Under the pieces are notes generated by a model. It searched no databases, had not been told where the DNA came from, and was given only the letters and a program-made list of their open reading frames with translations. Positions 1-8,687 of a DNA stretch of 64,000 nucleotides are shown here, one piece after another. The DNA lies in NCBI GenBank assembly GCA_009784825.1, contig WQXO01000001.1, positions 127,599 to 191,598 of the forward strand. The letters are read 5' to 3'. A program made the position numbers and the translations under genes. Source of the DNA: Oscillospiraceae bacterium (GTDB lineage: Bacteria; Bacillota; Clostridia; Oscillospirales; Ruminococcaceae). The stretch's first letter is position 1. The number at the start of each line of letters is the position of its first letter.

Positions 1-1131
1 CTCGATAATCGCCTTAGCTCTTGTAAGCACCCGCTCGTCTATGTCCTCTTCCTTGACTTTACCGCTCAGCCCCGGCATCATCCCGATAATTGAACTAATG
101 TTCCCCATTTTTTCAATCTGCTTATACTGTGTGTACATGTCGTTGAAATCGAACCTGTTCTCCTGCATTTTTTTAAGCAGCTTTTCCTGTTCCTTTTCAT
201 CGAAGCTGTTCTTGGCTTTTTCGATTAAGCTGAGGACATCGCCCATTCCGAGAATTCTCGAAGCCATTCTGTCGGGGTGAAACGGTTCAAGGTCATCAAT
301 TTTTTCCCCCACCCCTGCAAACTTGATTTTCTTTCCGGTGACACCTAAAACCGATAACGCCGCACCACCTCTCGTGTCACCGTCTAACTTAGTCAGGATT
401 ACCCCCGATAACTCAATCCGCTCATTAAATGTCTTCGCCGCATTAACAGCGTCCTGCCCGGTCATGGAATCTATAACCAACAATATTTCATTAGGCGAGG
501 TTGTCTGTTTAATCTGCTCTAACTCGTTCATCAATTCATCGTCAATATGAAGTCGCCCTGCCGTATCAACGATTACTACGTCAAATCCGTTGTCTTTTGC
601 ATGTTTAATGCTTTCCTCGGCGATTTTAACGGGATTGCCCTGCCCCATCTCGAATACTTTTGCACCCGCTTTTTCACCGACTATTTTCAACTGCTCAATT
701 GCGGCGGGGCGGTATACATCACACGCCACAAGGAGGGGTCTGCGGTTCATACCCTTGAGATGCTTTGCTAATTTCGCACAGTGGGTAGTCTTACCTGCAC
801 CCTGCAACCCGCACATCATAATAACACATGGCGGCTTGGCAGGAAACTCTATCCACGAATTACTCTCGCCTAATAATTTAATCATCTCGTCATGAACAAT
901 ATCAATGACCTGCTGACCCGGTGTAAGGCTTTCCATAACTTGTGAGCCGATTGCCCGCTCGGTCACTTTCGCCACAAAGTTCTTGGTTATTTTAAAGTTA
1001 ACGTCAGCTTCAAGGAGTGCGGTTTTCACCTCCCGCATAGCCTCTTTAACGTCTTTCTCGCTTAACTTACCCTTGCCCTTGAGTGTTTTGAACACCCGCC
1101 CTAATTTATCTGACAGTCCCTCAAAAGCCAT
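1..1131 (-). CDS. ffh: Signal recognition particle GTPase Ffh (3' part missing)
   Basis: Read on the minus strand from an ATG at 1131 to the window edge, about 377 codons with no stop, so the C-terminal part of the M domain lies outside. Visible features are the N-domain start MAFEGLSDKLGRVFK, the P-loop GLQGAGKTT, the ACDVYRPAA box, the DTAGR box and TKLDGDTRGGAAL, which are diagnostic of SRP54/Ffh. It binds 4.5S/6S RNA and targets nascent membrane proteins to FtsY and SecYEG. It lies 2 bp after ylxM, the usual Firmicutes arrangement, and should share the promoter at 1521-1549. Family assignment is firm. Confidence 0.97.
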   Translation of the reverse strand, partial: MAFEGLSDKLGRVFKTLKGKGKLSEKDVKEAMREVKTALLEADVNFKITKNFVAKVTERAIGSQVMESLTPGQQVIDIVHDEMIKLLGESNSWIEFPAKPPCVIMMCGLQGAGKTTHCAKLAKHLKGMNRRPLLVACDVYRPAAIEQLKIVGEKAGAKVFEMGQGNPVKIAEESIKHAKDNGFDVVIVDTAGRLHIDDELMNELEQIKQTTSPNEILLVIDSMTGQDAVNAAKTFNERIELSGVILTKLDGDTRGGAALSVLGVTGKKIKFAGVGEKIDDLEPFHPDRMASRILGMGDVLSLIEKAKNSFDEKEQEKLLKKMQENRFDFNDMYTQYKQIEKMGNISSIIGMMPGLSGKVKEEDIDERVLTRAKAIIE

Positions 1132-1133
1132 AA

Positions 1134-1475
1134 TTATATTTTTCCTTTTATCTCAACCATAGTTTCGTCTATCTGTGCAAGAACTGCTCTGTTCGTCATT
1201 TCTGACTGCAAAATCAATCCCTCTAATTTATCAATATCGTCTTGCAAATCCCGAAACTTCCGAATAAGCCCTAACTTTGTTTCAAGCTCGAACAGCTTTT
1301 TTTCCGCCTTGTGGATACAATTAAGGACGCCCTGCCGTGTAATTCCTGTTTCCTGTGATATTTCACCCAAGGAAAAATCGTCCCCATAATACAGCTCAAG
1401 AGTGACACGCTGGCGGTCGGTCAAAAGAGCTCCATAAACATCTAAAAGAATATTAACGCCCAAATTTTTCGCCAT
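1134..1475 (-). CDS. ylxM: YlxM/p13-like HTH protein
   Basis: A 113-residue protein with a sigma-70 region-4-like helix-turn-helix in its N-terminal half (LTDRQRVTLELYYGDDFSLGEI then ETGITRQGVLNCIHKAEKKL), followed by a coiled-coil-like C-terminal tail. Length and sequence fit the YlxM family, which is nearly always immediately upstream of ffh in Firmicutes and is thought to modulate SRP assembly. The ATG at 1475 follows an AGGTGG ribosome-binding site, and the stop lies 2 bp before the ffh start, suggesting coupled translation. Confidence 0.93.
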   Translation of the reverse strand: MAKNLGVNILLDVYGALLTDRQRVTLELYYGDDFSLGEISQETGITRQGVLNCIHKAEKKLFELETKLGLIRKFRDLQDDIDKLEGLILQSEMTNRAVLAQIDETMVEIKGKI

Positions 1476-1520
1476 AATAAACCACCTCTGTCAACTCAAA
1501 TGGATTTACATATTGGGATA

Positions 1521-1549
1521 ATTATACTCAAAAATCGCATGCTTGTCAA
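1521..1549 (-). promoter_or_regulatory. Promoter for ylxM-ffh
   Basis: On the minus strand TTGACA (1544-1549) and TATAAT (1521-1526) are both perfect consensus and separated by 17 bp, about 45 bp upstream of the ylxM ATG. It is back to back with the promoter at 1589-1618. Confidence 0.85.
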
Positions 1550-1588
1550 GTGTTTTTATAAAAATTTTTACAAAAATGCGTAAAACAC

Positions 1589-1618
1589 TTGACATAAATC
1601 TCATATATGTTGTATAAT
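1589..1618 (+). promoter_or_regulatory. Promoter for the zinc-ribbon membrane protein genes
   Basis: Perfect TTGACA (1589-1594) and TATAAT (1613-1618) with an 18-bp spacer, about 50 bp before the ATG at 1667, which is preceded by AAGGAAGG. Confidence 0.85.
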
Positions 1619-1666
1619 CATTCCATATAAGACAAGGCTATTATAATAATAAGGAAGGTTTTTAAC

Positions 1667-2065
1667 ATGGGAACTTGTACAAAATGCGGAGCACAAATCG
1701 CTGAAGGGCAGACACTGTGTGCAGCGTGTGCGTCGGCAGCACCGGTCAATGAAAGCGACATAACTCATCTGTTTGATGCGGCAGAAATTGAGGCGAACAA
1801 AACTAATGCGATATTATGTTACCTATTATGGTACATAGGCACAATAATCGTTATGTGTGGTTCGTCAAAGGAATCGAAGCTTGCTAAGTTCTATGCTAAC
1901 TATGGTTTAATTCTCGGCTTGGCGTATGTTATTTTATTCTGGACGGGTGTTGTTCCTATAGTTGTAACAGTATTTATGATTCTTGGAATCGTGGATGCGG
2001 TGAACGGCAGAGTAAAGAAATTGCCGCTTATCGGCAACTTGAAAATCATCAAGTGGGACGAATAA
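1667..2065 (+). CDS. Zinc-ribbon / DUF4870-like membrane protein
   Basis: A 132-residue protein beginning with a four-cysteine zinc ribbon (CTKCGA...CAACAS, residues 4-21) and ending in a three-helix membrane region like the DUF4870/Tic20-like family (AILCYLLWYIG, NYGLILGLAYVILFW and an NGRVKKLPLIG tail). No enzymatic motif is visible and the role is unknown. The following gene (2112-2582) has the same architecture and the same tail, so the two are a tandem duplication. It has its own strong promoter. Confidence 0.75.
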   Translation: MGTCTKCGAQIAEGQTLCAACASAAPVNESDITHLFDAAEIEANKTNAILCYLLWYIGTIIVMCGSSKESKLAKFYANYGLILGLAYVILFWTGVVPIVVTVFMILGIVDAVNGRVKKLPLIGNLKIIKWDE

Positions 2066-2111
2066 TTTAGCGACATCTGCTACTTAACTGTAAAAGGGGC
2101 GTTTGTTAATA

Positions 2112-2582
2112 GTGTTTTGTAAAAAATGCGGAAAGCAGCTTTCCTCTGATGAAACGTTTTGTACCGGTTGCGGCTCACCTGTGACAGGAAGCCCGAACAC
2201 GGACAACAGCTTTAATAATACTATTAACGAATTTATGGACACGCCGGACAGCACATCGGAGTTTGACCGCTATGATATTGAGGACAATAAAATCATGGCA
2301 ATCCTCTCCTATATTTGGATTTTGTTTCTTATTCCGTTGCTTGTTGCTCCCCAGTCAAGGTTCGCACGGTATCACGCTAATCAAGGGTTGATTCTGTTTA
2401 TATTCTCGTGTATCGGTTCGGTAGCAAGCATGGTTTTCGCAAGTTTTGCTTATATCGGGACAGTGGTTTCTATTGCAATCGGACTTTTCACACTTGTGTT
2501 AATGGTTGCAGGAATAGTTAATGCATACAACGGAAAAGCGAAAGAACTGCCGCTCATAGGAAAGTTCAAGATACTGAATTAA
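2112..2582 (+). CDS. Zinc-ribbon / DUF4870-like membrane protein (second copy)
   Basis: A 156-residue paralogue of the preceding gene: a four-cysteine ribbon (CKKCGK...CTGCGS), an acidic linker of about 40 residues, then membrane helices around [15 protein letters not shown] and [17 protein letters not shown] and the tail [17 protein letters not shown] chose the GTG at 2112 because the Shine-Dalgarno-like AAAGGGGCG at 2094-2101 sits at a proper distance from it, while the in-frame TTG at 2103 is too close. Function unknown; probably cotranscribed with 1667-2065. Confidence 0.72.
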   Translation: MFCKKCGKQLSSDETFCTGCGSPVTGSPNTDNSFNNTINEFMDTPDSTSEFDRYDIEDNKIMAILSYIWILFLIPLLVAPQSRFARYHANQGLILFIFSCIGSVASMVFASFAYIGTVVSIAIGLFTLVLMVAGIVNAYNGKAKELPLIGKFKILN

Positions 2583-2591
2583 ACAAAAATG

Positions 2592-2656
2592 TAGGGTGCG
2601 ATGCCCACATCGCACCGAAAAGACAACCACGGGGCGATGTAGGCATCGCCCCCTAC
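2592..2656. repeat. Double palindromic mini-element with GTAGGG ends
   Basis: Two hairpins in tandem between the DUF4870-like gene and guaB: TGCGATG/CATCGCA and GGGGCGATG/CATCGCCCC, bracketed by GTAGGG on the left and CCCTAC on the right. It matches the style of the other palindromic elements in this window. It ends about 16 bp before the guaB ribosome-binding site. Confidence 0.7.
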
Positions 2657-2689
2657 TTGTATAAAGAAAAAGAAAAGGAGAGTAAAATT

Positions 2690-4198
2690 ATGGCTAACAT
2701 CTTTCCCGAACCCTCATACACCTTTGGGGAGTATCTAATCGTACCCGGCTATTCTTCAAAAGAGTGTATTCCTCAAAACGTATCCTTAAAAACCCCCGCA
2801 GTTAAGTTTAAGAGGGGTGAAACCCCCGCAATAACCCTTAATATTCCGCTTGTTTCCGCAATTATGCAATCGGTTTCCGACGATAAAATGGCGGTTGCGT
2901 TAGCAAGGGAGGGCGGGATTTCGTTTATTTTCGCTTCCCAAAGTATAAAAAACGAGGCAGAAATGGTAGCCCGTGCAAAGGGTTATAAGGCGGGATATGT
3001 ACAAAGCGATTCTAATTTACGTCCCGACATGACACTTGCCGACGTGTTAAGGCTGAAAGAGCAGACAGGGCATTCCACAATGGCGGTAACAGAGGATGGT
3101 ACTTGCGATTCAAAACTGCTGGGAATGGTAACAGGGCGTGACTATCGTGTTTCGAGAATGTCAAGGGACACACAAGTGCATACATTTATGACCCCGTTCA
3201 ACGAATTAGTAACCGCTCCCGCAGACACTACTCTTTCGCAAGCCAACGACATAATCTGGGACGAGAAGCTGAATGCATTACCTATAATTGATGAAAACCA
3301 AAGATTAAAATACTTCGTGTTCCGCAAAGACTATGAGCAGCACCAAGAAAACAAGGACGAGCTTCTCGATGCAAACAAGAGATACATGGTGGGAGCGGGT
3401 ATAAACACACGGGATTATTCCGAGCGTGTCCCCGAATTAGTAAAAGCCGGTGCGGATATGCTTTGTATCGACAGTTCGGAGGGGCATACCGAGTGGCAGA
3501 AAATCACGATTGACTGGATTCGCTCCCGTTACGGAGAAAGCGTAAAAGTCGGTGCAGGGAATGTCGTTGATAAAGAGGGGTTTCGCTATTTAGCGGAAAA
3601 CGGTGCAGACTTTATAAAAGTGGGCATAGGCGGTGGTGCAATCTGCATAACCCGTGAACAGAAGGGTATAGGCAGGGGGCAAGCGACCTCGCTTATAGAA
3701 GTCTGTAAAGAGCGTGACGCATATTATGAAGAAACGGGAATTTATATCCCCATATGCTCCGACGGCGGAATTGTCCGTGATTATCATATGATACTGGCAT
3801 TGGCGATGGGTGCGGACTTCATAATGCTCGGCAGATACTTCGCAAGGTTTGACGAGTCCCCGACAAACAAGTTGATGATAAACGGCTCATATGTCAAGGA
3901 ATACTGGGGTGAGGGTAGCAACCGTGCCCGTAACTGGCAGAGATACGATATGGGCGGCGATGGCGGCTTATCGTTTGAGGAGGGGGTTGACAGTTATGTA
4001 CCCTATGCCGGGCCTCTCAAGTATAACGTGATGAATTCGTTAGCGAAGGTTCGCTCAACAATGTGCAACTGCGGGTGCTTAACCGTTGCAGACCTGCATA
4101 AAGACGCCAAGCTGACCCGTGTTTCTTCAACGAGTATAGTCGAGGGCGGAGCCCATGATGTTATATTAAAGGAAAGCAGAGCAGGAAGAGTGGAGTAA
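2690..4198 (+). CDS. guaB: IMP dehydrogenase, trichomonad-like long form
   Basis: IMP dehydrogenase oxidises IMP to XMP, the committed step of GMP synthesis. The 502-residue protein has the (beta/alpha)8 barrel with an inserted CBS pair (about residues 95-220), the catalytic-cysteine loop [19 protein letters not shown], the phosphate-site motif CSDGGIV and the flap region [15 protein letters not shown]. From memory, this loop, the flap, the MCNCG segment and the [11 protein letters not shown] end resemble the Tritrichomonas foetus enzyme (about 503 aa) more than the usual Bacillus-type GuaB. The ATG at 2690 follows AAAAGGAGAG; an in-frame TTG at 2657 lacks a site and lies against the repeat element. 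Confidence 0.95.
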   Translation: MANIFPEPSYTFGEYLIVPGYSSKECIPQNVSLKTPAVKFKRGETPAITLNIPLVSAIMQSVSDDKMAVALAREGGISFIFASQSIKNEAEMVARAKGYKAGYVQSDSNLRPDMTLADVLRLKEQTGHSTMAVTEDGTCDSKLLGMVTGRDYRVSRMSRDTQVHTFMTPFNELVTAPADTTLSQANDIIWDEKLNALPIIDENQRLKYFVFRKDYEQHQENKDELLDANKRYMVGAGINTRDYSERVPELVKAGADMLCIDSSEGHTEWQKITIDWIRSRYGESVKVGAGNVVDKEGFRYLAENGADFIKVGIGGGAICITREQKGIGRGQATSLIEVCKERDAYYEETGIYIPICSDGGIVRDYHMILALAMGADFIMLGRYFARFDESPTNKLMINGSYVKEYWGEGSNRARNWQRYDMGGDGGLSFEEGVDSYVPYAGPLKYNVMNSLAKVRSTMCNCGCLTVADLHKDAKLTRVSSTSIVEGGAHDVILKESRAGRVE

Positions 4199-4202
4199 TT
4201 TT

Positions 4203-4237
4203 AAAGACCGATTCGATTTTTTCGAGTCGGTCTTTCT
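4203..4237 (+). terminator. Rho-independent terminator of guaB
   Basis: A 14-bp stem, AAAGACCGATTCGA against TCGAGTCGGTCTTT with one G-U pair, followed by a T-rich stretch, starting 4 bp after the guaB stop. Confidence 0.85.
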
Positions 4238-4278
4238 ATTAAGTTGTCTTACAACACCCACCCTTTTATGGAGTTTTT

Positions 4279-5463
4279 ATGAAAAAAATCGCAAATTTAT
4301 TTATAATAGCTATATTATTAACTTCGTGTAATTTGAAAGATAATTATAATTACGAAAGAGAAGCATTTCCGATAGAGGATATTATTGAGTTTAATTCCTA
4401 TATTATTGACATTTCTAAAACACACTATAATTACAGTAGTGGCATTATAGAACATCCTGAAACAGAAATCATGTATTTTATCTCTGGCGTTGATAACGAT
4501 TTAAATGTATTTATTTCTAAGGTTGTAGAACATCACAGTTATGAGAATATAGAGTATGCCGAAATTGGTATTTATAATATTAATAATGACGAGTACAAAG
4601 CGTTACTTAAAGGAGATGTCATAGGGCAAGGTTTTGGTGTTTTATATGTTGACGATAAATATATAGTTTATATAGAGAGCTTTGACTATCAAATGTGGTA
4701 TAATTATTCATTTAATCTATACATTAGGGAAACAGGGGAAAGCATTAAATTTTTTGAGCCGTCTATACAGCCGGAAAGCGGATTTGTATATAAACGCTTT
4801 GCAAATAACCCTGTTATTATAGATGATGTAATATACTTCGATGATTTTTATGGTTTCGGCAAGGATTTTTCAGATTATTACTCCAGAATATATTCCTATG
4901 ATATTGTTACTAAGGAAATTGAAATTGTTTTTGAAAATGCAGAAAACCCCATGATATATAAAGGCGATTTGGCGTTTATTTATAAAAGCAAAGAAATAGC
5001 GGTATTCCGAGATGATTATATTGCTGAAATGATTGATTTAGAGCAATATGATTTATACGATTCAGTTCAATGGATTGATTGTCAAGAAGATAAAATCGTA
5101 TATGCAGAATGGGTTATGGTTGTGGAAGAAGATAATGAATATGCGACCGGTTCAAAGCTGTCATATATTCAACACGGAAACAAATATGTATTTTTAGAAC
5201 CTATTGCCCACTCTTTATATCTCGGGCAGTTTGCAATAAAAGGTAATTATGCTGTTTGGAGGGTAAACGGGCATGACAGTGTTCCGATTTTTTATGATTT
5301 CAAAGCAGATAGATTTATAGTCATAAATGAAGCAAAAGAGGGCATATATGCTTGCTATTTAACTGAAAACCACATTGTTTTTATATCATCTTCATCATAT
5401 GAAAGCGGAAACAAGGACAATTTTGAATATATTGTAGTGGATAGAATAGGGTTGGTAGAGTAA
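4279..5463 (+). CDS. Lipoprotein of unknown function
   Basis: A 394-residue protein with a lipoprotein signal (KKIANLFIIAILLTSC, lipobox LTSC, predicted lipidated Cys16). The mature part has repeated short hydrophobic and aromatic strands such as VDDKYIVYIESF, IDDVIYFDDFYG and IKGNYAVWRVNG, which suggest a beta-propeller-like extracellular fold, but no named family is recognised. The gene is visibly richer in A+T than guaB and the trp genes, which may indicate recent acquisition. It has a GGAG ribosome-binding site and ends just before the hairpin at 5479. Function not assignable. Confidence 0.7.
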   Translation: MKKIANLFIIAILLTSCNLKDNYNYEREAFPIEDIIEFNSYIIDISKTHYNYSSGIIEHPETEIMYFISGVDNDLNVFISKVVEHHSYENIEYAEIGIYNINNDEYKALLKGDVIGQGFGVLYVDDKYIVYIESFDYQMWYNYSFNLYIRETGESIKFFEPSIQPESGFVYKRFANNPVIIDDVIYFDDFYGFGKDFSDYYSRIYSYDIVTKEIEIVFENAENPMIYKGDLAFIYKSKEIAVFRDDYIAEMIDLEQYDLYDSVQWIDCQEDKIVYAEWVMVVEEDNEYATGSKLSYIQHGNKYVFLEPIAHSLYLGQFAIKGNYAVWRVNGHDSVPIFYDFKADRFIVINEAKEGIYACYLTENHIVFISSSSYESGNKDNFEYIVVDRIGLVE

Positions 5464-5478
5464 CAGGAGCATAAATCA

Positions 5479-5511
5479 AAAACGGGTGTTAAACACCCGT
5501 TTTTTATTTTC
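5479..5511. terminator. Bidirectional terminator between convergent genes
   Basis: Stem AACGGGTGTT/AACACCCGTT flanked by A-rich and T-rich runs on both sides. It can end the lipoprotein transcript (plus) and the glycosidase-like gene (minus), whose last codons overlap its right edge. Confidence 0.85.
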
Positions 5512-8077
5512 TTATTACAATCATCAAAACAACCCTCGCACCGATTATCACTGCCGGAACAAAAGCCAATACCCACCAAAAATTCCTGTTATTTTCGGGA
5601 TAATCCGGAGGAGGATCGGGTATTGTCGGAACAATTTCGGGTTGGTTTATCGTTTCTGCAAGGGTGAACAATTCTGCCTGCCCGCTTGTTGTTTCAACCG
5701 GTATAGGTTCTGTTACGCCTTGACTTGTTTCAACAGACATTTCATTAGGTTCAGTAATCAATTCCTCGGTTTGAATTGTCTCGGGAGTAGGAGCAGTAAT
5801 TACAGTAGGGCGGGAAGTCCCTACATGGACATTATCAATACATAAAAACGCATCATTCAAACGAGCGGTCAAGGTCAGCATAAAAGCGTTAGCGTTTGAC
5901 GGGGTTTTAACCTCAATCACCGTTCTGTGCCACTCAGAATCCGCCTTTCCGAAGACTTGAGAAAACATCGTGCCTGTCTGTGTCCACCTGCCGTCGCTTA
6001 TATGAAAATCCACGTCAAGTTTCACACTGTCGGCAACGCTTGATTTCGACCATACGGTTATGAAATAAGTAGTATTCGGTTTTATCCCATAGACCATCTG
6101 CTCTGCCTTAGCTCCTGTTTTGGGCAAAACAAGGTAATTATATTCCGGAGTATCACTGATTATTTCTGAAAAAGCCCTTGTTTGCCCCGTGAACCATGCA
6201 GAGGTTTCTTTTTTTGATTTCACCGTAGCCTCGGCTAACACTTGTTTAAGCTCTGCTTCCCATAGCTCGCTTAAGGGCTTCCACAAATCTGTTTGGTACA
6301 GGTGCTTCTTTTCTCCGCCGAACATACCGAATGCGTTCCCCACCGCATAGTATGATATACCCTGTGCCCCTCCCTCAACGGAACGGTATATCATTTCGCT
6401 TATGTCATCGACTGTGGGAAACCAGCCGTTCCCCCATTCAAATGTTTGCAAAATCGGGTAAACGGGTTTGTTATATTTCACAGCCTCTCTTGCGGTATCA
6501 ATGCCGATTGAAACCAATTGCAAATTCTGCCCGCCCGCTCTGGTATACACAACTATACCGAGCATATCACACATCTTCCCCGATGTCCCGAAATCACTGC
6601 GGGTATTCTCGGCTAAAAATACGGGATTATTGTCATCTATATCACGTATAATCCGATAAGATTCGATTAACCAATCCTCCAATTCCTCTCTCATGAAGTT
6701 CTGGTGCGGCTCGTCCATGATATAATAGGCGAATACGGCGGGATGGTCTTTAACAGCGGTCACGATTTCCTTTGTATGGGCAATATTCCTCGGATGCCCG
6801 GGAGGGAGCATACCTTTCCCGCAGGAAAGCCGCCCCCGATAAAGGGAAATCATACATTTTAAGCCGAGGGCATCTAACTCGTCTAACTGCTTTAAAATAG
6901 TGGAAACCGCTCCCACATCTGTGGTGACTGCCACGTTTATTCCTATTTCGGCAAGTCCGGGATAATTTCCGCCACCGTGTTCCCCGGCGTTAGACGACCA
7001 CGCACTGTAAGCGATAACGGGAGCGAACGGCTTACCGTCAACCATATACACACCGTCCTTGGTTAGTTTTTTCGGGCGGGGGTATTTGAAAATCCTTTGC
7101 GTATAGTTATAGGTATTCCCGCCGCTTTTTACAGTTGCGGTTAATATATATTCTTTCTTTTCCTTGAGCGGGGTAATATCGTAATTGTACGATTGCATGG
7201 AGGAGGTCATGGCATTATTAAGCGATTGCACCACAACGGTATTACCGTCCGTGATTTTCAAATCGACGGTTGTCGAGGAAGGGAACGTCCCGTAATAACT
7301 GTTAAATTTTATTGTTGCTGTTCCCGTATTATTGTCGGAATAATGGAATATATCGTCGGTATCAAGGGCAAAACGGTCAGGGGCGGTTATTACATACATT
7401 GAAACATCGTCAATGTATACCGTTCCGGAGGGGCAGGCGACTATAAGCTGCAGCCACAGCTTTCCTGCGGCGTGATTGGGTGTGAAATTGAGGAGATACT
7501 GTGTCCACACGCCTGCTTCGGGAGAAGTCCCCCCCGACAAGAATGCGTGATGTTCGCTTAAACTCTCTCCGCCGAGCCAGTGGAAATTGTTGCCCGGTCT
7601 CCCGTACCCTACCCTTACACGAACATTGCTCCCTGCGTCAACTGCGGCTTTGTCCATATAAACCCACATAGAAAGCTGGTATTCCGCTGAAGGTGCAATA
7701 TTGTTAATATACTGAGTCAAAGTCCCGTTAGAACTGTTGCTACCCGTTAATTTGGCAGACCAGTTCCCGTTTCTTGAAAAAGTATTGTCCCTTGTAAAAT
7801 TACCGACAACCTCCCACACGGGATAACTGAATTTAGCTTCCTCGAATCCACCGTTGACAATCATATCAACTGCTCCGGCGGCAGGCTCACGAGCGGCAAC
7901 CTCAAGATAGGCGTCGCCCGACAGCGACCACTTTAACGGATAGCCTCGCCCCATTCTCTCAAAGTCACCATTGATAAGTAAATTTTTCTCTGATGAAACA
8001 GCTTTTACCGTAAGAGGGTTAAACACCGATAAAAACACTGCGACCAAGGTAATTGTTGTTATAGTTTTTTTAAGCAT
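5504..8077 (-). CDS. Membrane-anchored glycosidase-like surface protein with two CBM-like domains
   Basis: An 857-residue secreted protein. The start at 8077 (LKKTITTITLVAVFLSVF signal) is chosen because it follows GGTGGGG and lies 1 nt after the response-regulator stop. Order: signal; CBM4/9-like jelly-roll pieces beginning NLLINGDFE and MIVNGGFEE; an Ig-like linker; a TIM-barrel domain (about residues 330-600) containing KPFAPVIAYSAWSS and YYIMDEPHQNF, whose Glu is a candidate catalytic acid; a second CBM-like domain; a Thr/Glu/Pro stalk; and a C-terminal membrane helix (WWVLAFVPAVIIGARVVLMIVI). It resembles beta-galactosidase or cellulase-clan hydrolases but no GH family is certain. It is coupled to the two-component genes, so expression probably follows that system. 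A palindromic GTAGGG/CCCTAC element lies in frame at about 5809-5826. Confidence 0.75.
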   Translation of the reverse strand: MLKKTITTITLVAVFLSVFNPLTVKAVSSEKNLLINGDFERMGRGYPLKWSLSGDAYLEVAAREPAAGAVDMIVNGGFEEAKFSYPVWEVVGNFTRDNTFSRNGNWSAKLTGSNSSNGTLTQYINNIAPSAEYQLSMWVYMDKAAVDAGSNVRVRVGYGRPGNNFHWLGGESLSEHHAFLSGGTSPEAGVWTQYLLNFTPNHAAGKLWLQLIVACPSGTVYIDDVSMYVITAPDRFALDTDDIFHYSDNNTGTATIKFNSYYGTFPSSTTVDLKITDGNTVVVQSLNNAMTSSMQSYNYDITPLKEKKEYILTATVKSGGNTYNYTQRIFKYPRPKKLTKDGVYMVDGKPFAPVIAYSAWSSNAGEHGGGNYPGLAEIGINVAVTTDVGAVSTILKQLDELDALGLKCMISLYRGRLSCGKGMLPPGHPRNIAHTKEIVTAVKDHPAVFAYYIMDEPHQNFMREELEDWLIESYRIIRDIDDNNPVFLAENTRSDFGTSGKMCDMLGIVVYTRAGGQNLQLVSIGIDTAREAVKYNKPVYPILQTFEWGNGWFPTVDDISEMIYRSVEGGAQGISYYAVGNAFGMFGGEKKHLYQTDLWKPLSELWEAELKQVLAEATVKSKKETSAWFTGQTRAFSEIISDTPEYNYLVLPKTGAKAEQMVYGIKPNTTYFITVWSKSSVADSVKLDVDFHISDGRWTQTGTMFSQVFGKADSEWHRTVIEVKTPSNANAFMLTLTARLNDAFLCIDNVHVGTSRPTVITAPTPETIQTEELITEPNEMSVETSQGVTEPIPVETTSGQAELFTLAETINQPEIVPTIPDPPPDYPENNRNFWWVLAFVPAVIIGARVVLMIVIRK

Positions 8078-8078
8078 T

Positions 8079-8687
8079 TCACCCCACCGAATTTCTCCAA
8101 TAATACACTGCCAACTGCGTCCTGTCACGAAGCTCCAGCTTTTCCAAAATAACGCTCACCGCATTACGAACAGTCCCCGGAGACAAGAACAGCTTTGCCG
8201 CAATTTCACCGTTGGATAAACCTGTAGCCACCAATGCTAAAACCTCATTCTCTCTTTCGGTCAGTATGTCAAATATAACCGCCTCGGGTTTCTTAGCAGA
8301 CAGGTTTACCCCTTTATCGAACACCATTGCACCCTTTTCCACCGCACGAATCCTCTCAATTATTCCGTCGGCGGGTGTGCTTTTTAAAAGATACCCCTCC
8401 GCCCCCGCATTAATGGCAGAGGTTATATACCCGTCATCGGTGAACGTCGTCAGCATAACTATTTTCACCTCGGGGAACGCTTCTTTTATTTTACGGGTGG
8501 CTTCCACACCGTCACATACCGGCATACGAATGTCCATGAGGATTATGTCGGGTAATTCCTCACGGCATTTTACAAATGCGTCCTCCCCGTCAGCGGCAGT
8601 CCGAGCTGTCCAGCCGTCAGTGGTTTCCAGCATAAGTTTAAGGCTGTCACGGATAAGTCCGTCATCGTCAACTATCAAAAGCTTCAT
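8079..8687 (-). CDS. NarL/LuxR-type response regulator
   Basis: A 202-residue response regulator. The receiver domain (about 1-120) has the acidic pair DDD near the N-terminus, the phospho-acceptor Asp in LMDIRMP and the TT/K switch (MLTTFTD, LLKST). The C-terminal LuxR-type HTH contains LTERENEVLALVATGLSNGEIA and TVRNAVSVILEKL. It overlaps the 3' end of the kinase gene by 20 bp and lies 1 nt before the glycosidase-like gene, so all three are translationally coupled. Likely targets are its own operon and perhaps the upstream exporter; that is inference. Confidence 0.95.
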   Translation of the reverse strand: MKLLIVDDDGLIRDSLKLMLETTDGWTARTAADGEDAFVKCREELPDIILMDIRMPVCDGVEATRKIKEAFPEVKIVMLTTFTDDGYITSAINAGAEGYLLKSTPADGIIERIRAVEKGAMVFDKGVNLSAKKPEAVIFDILTERENEVLALVATGLSNGEIAAKLFLSPGTVRNAVSVILEKLELRDRTQLAVYYWRNSVG

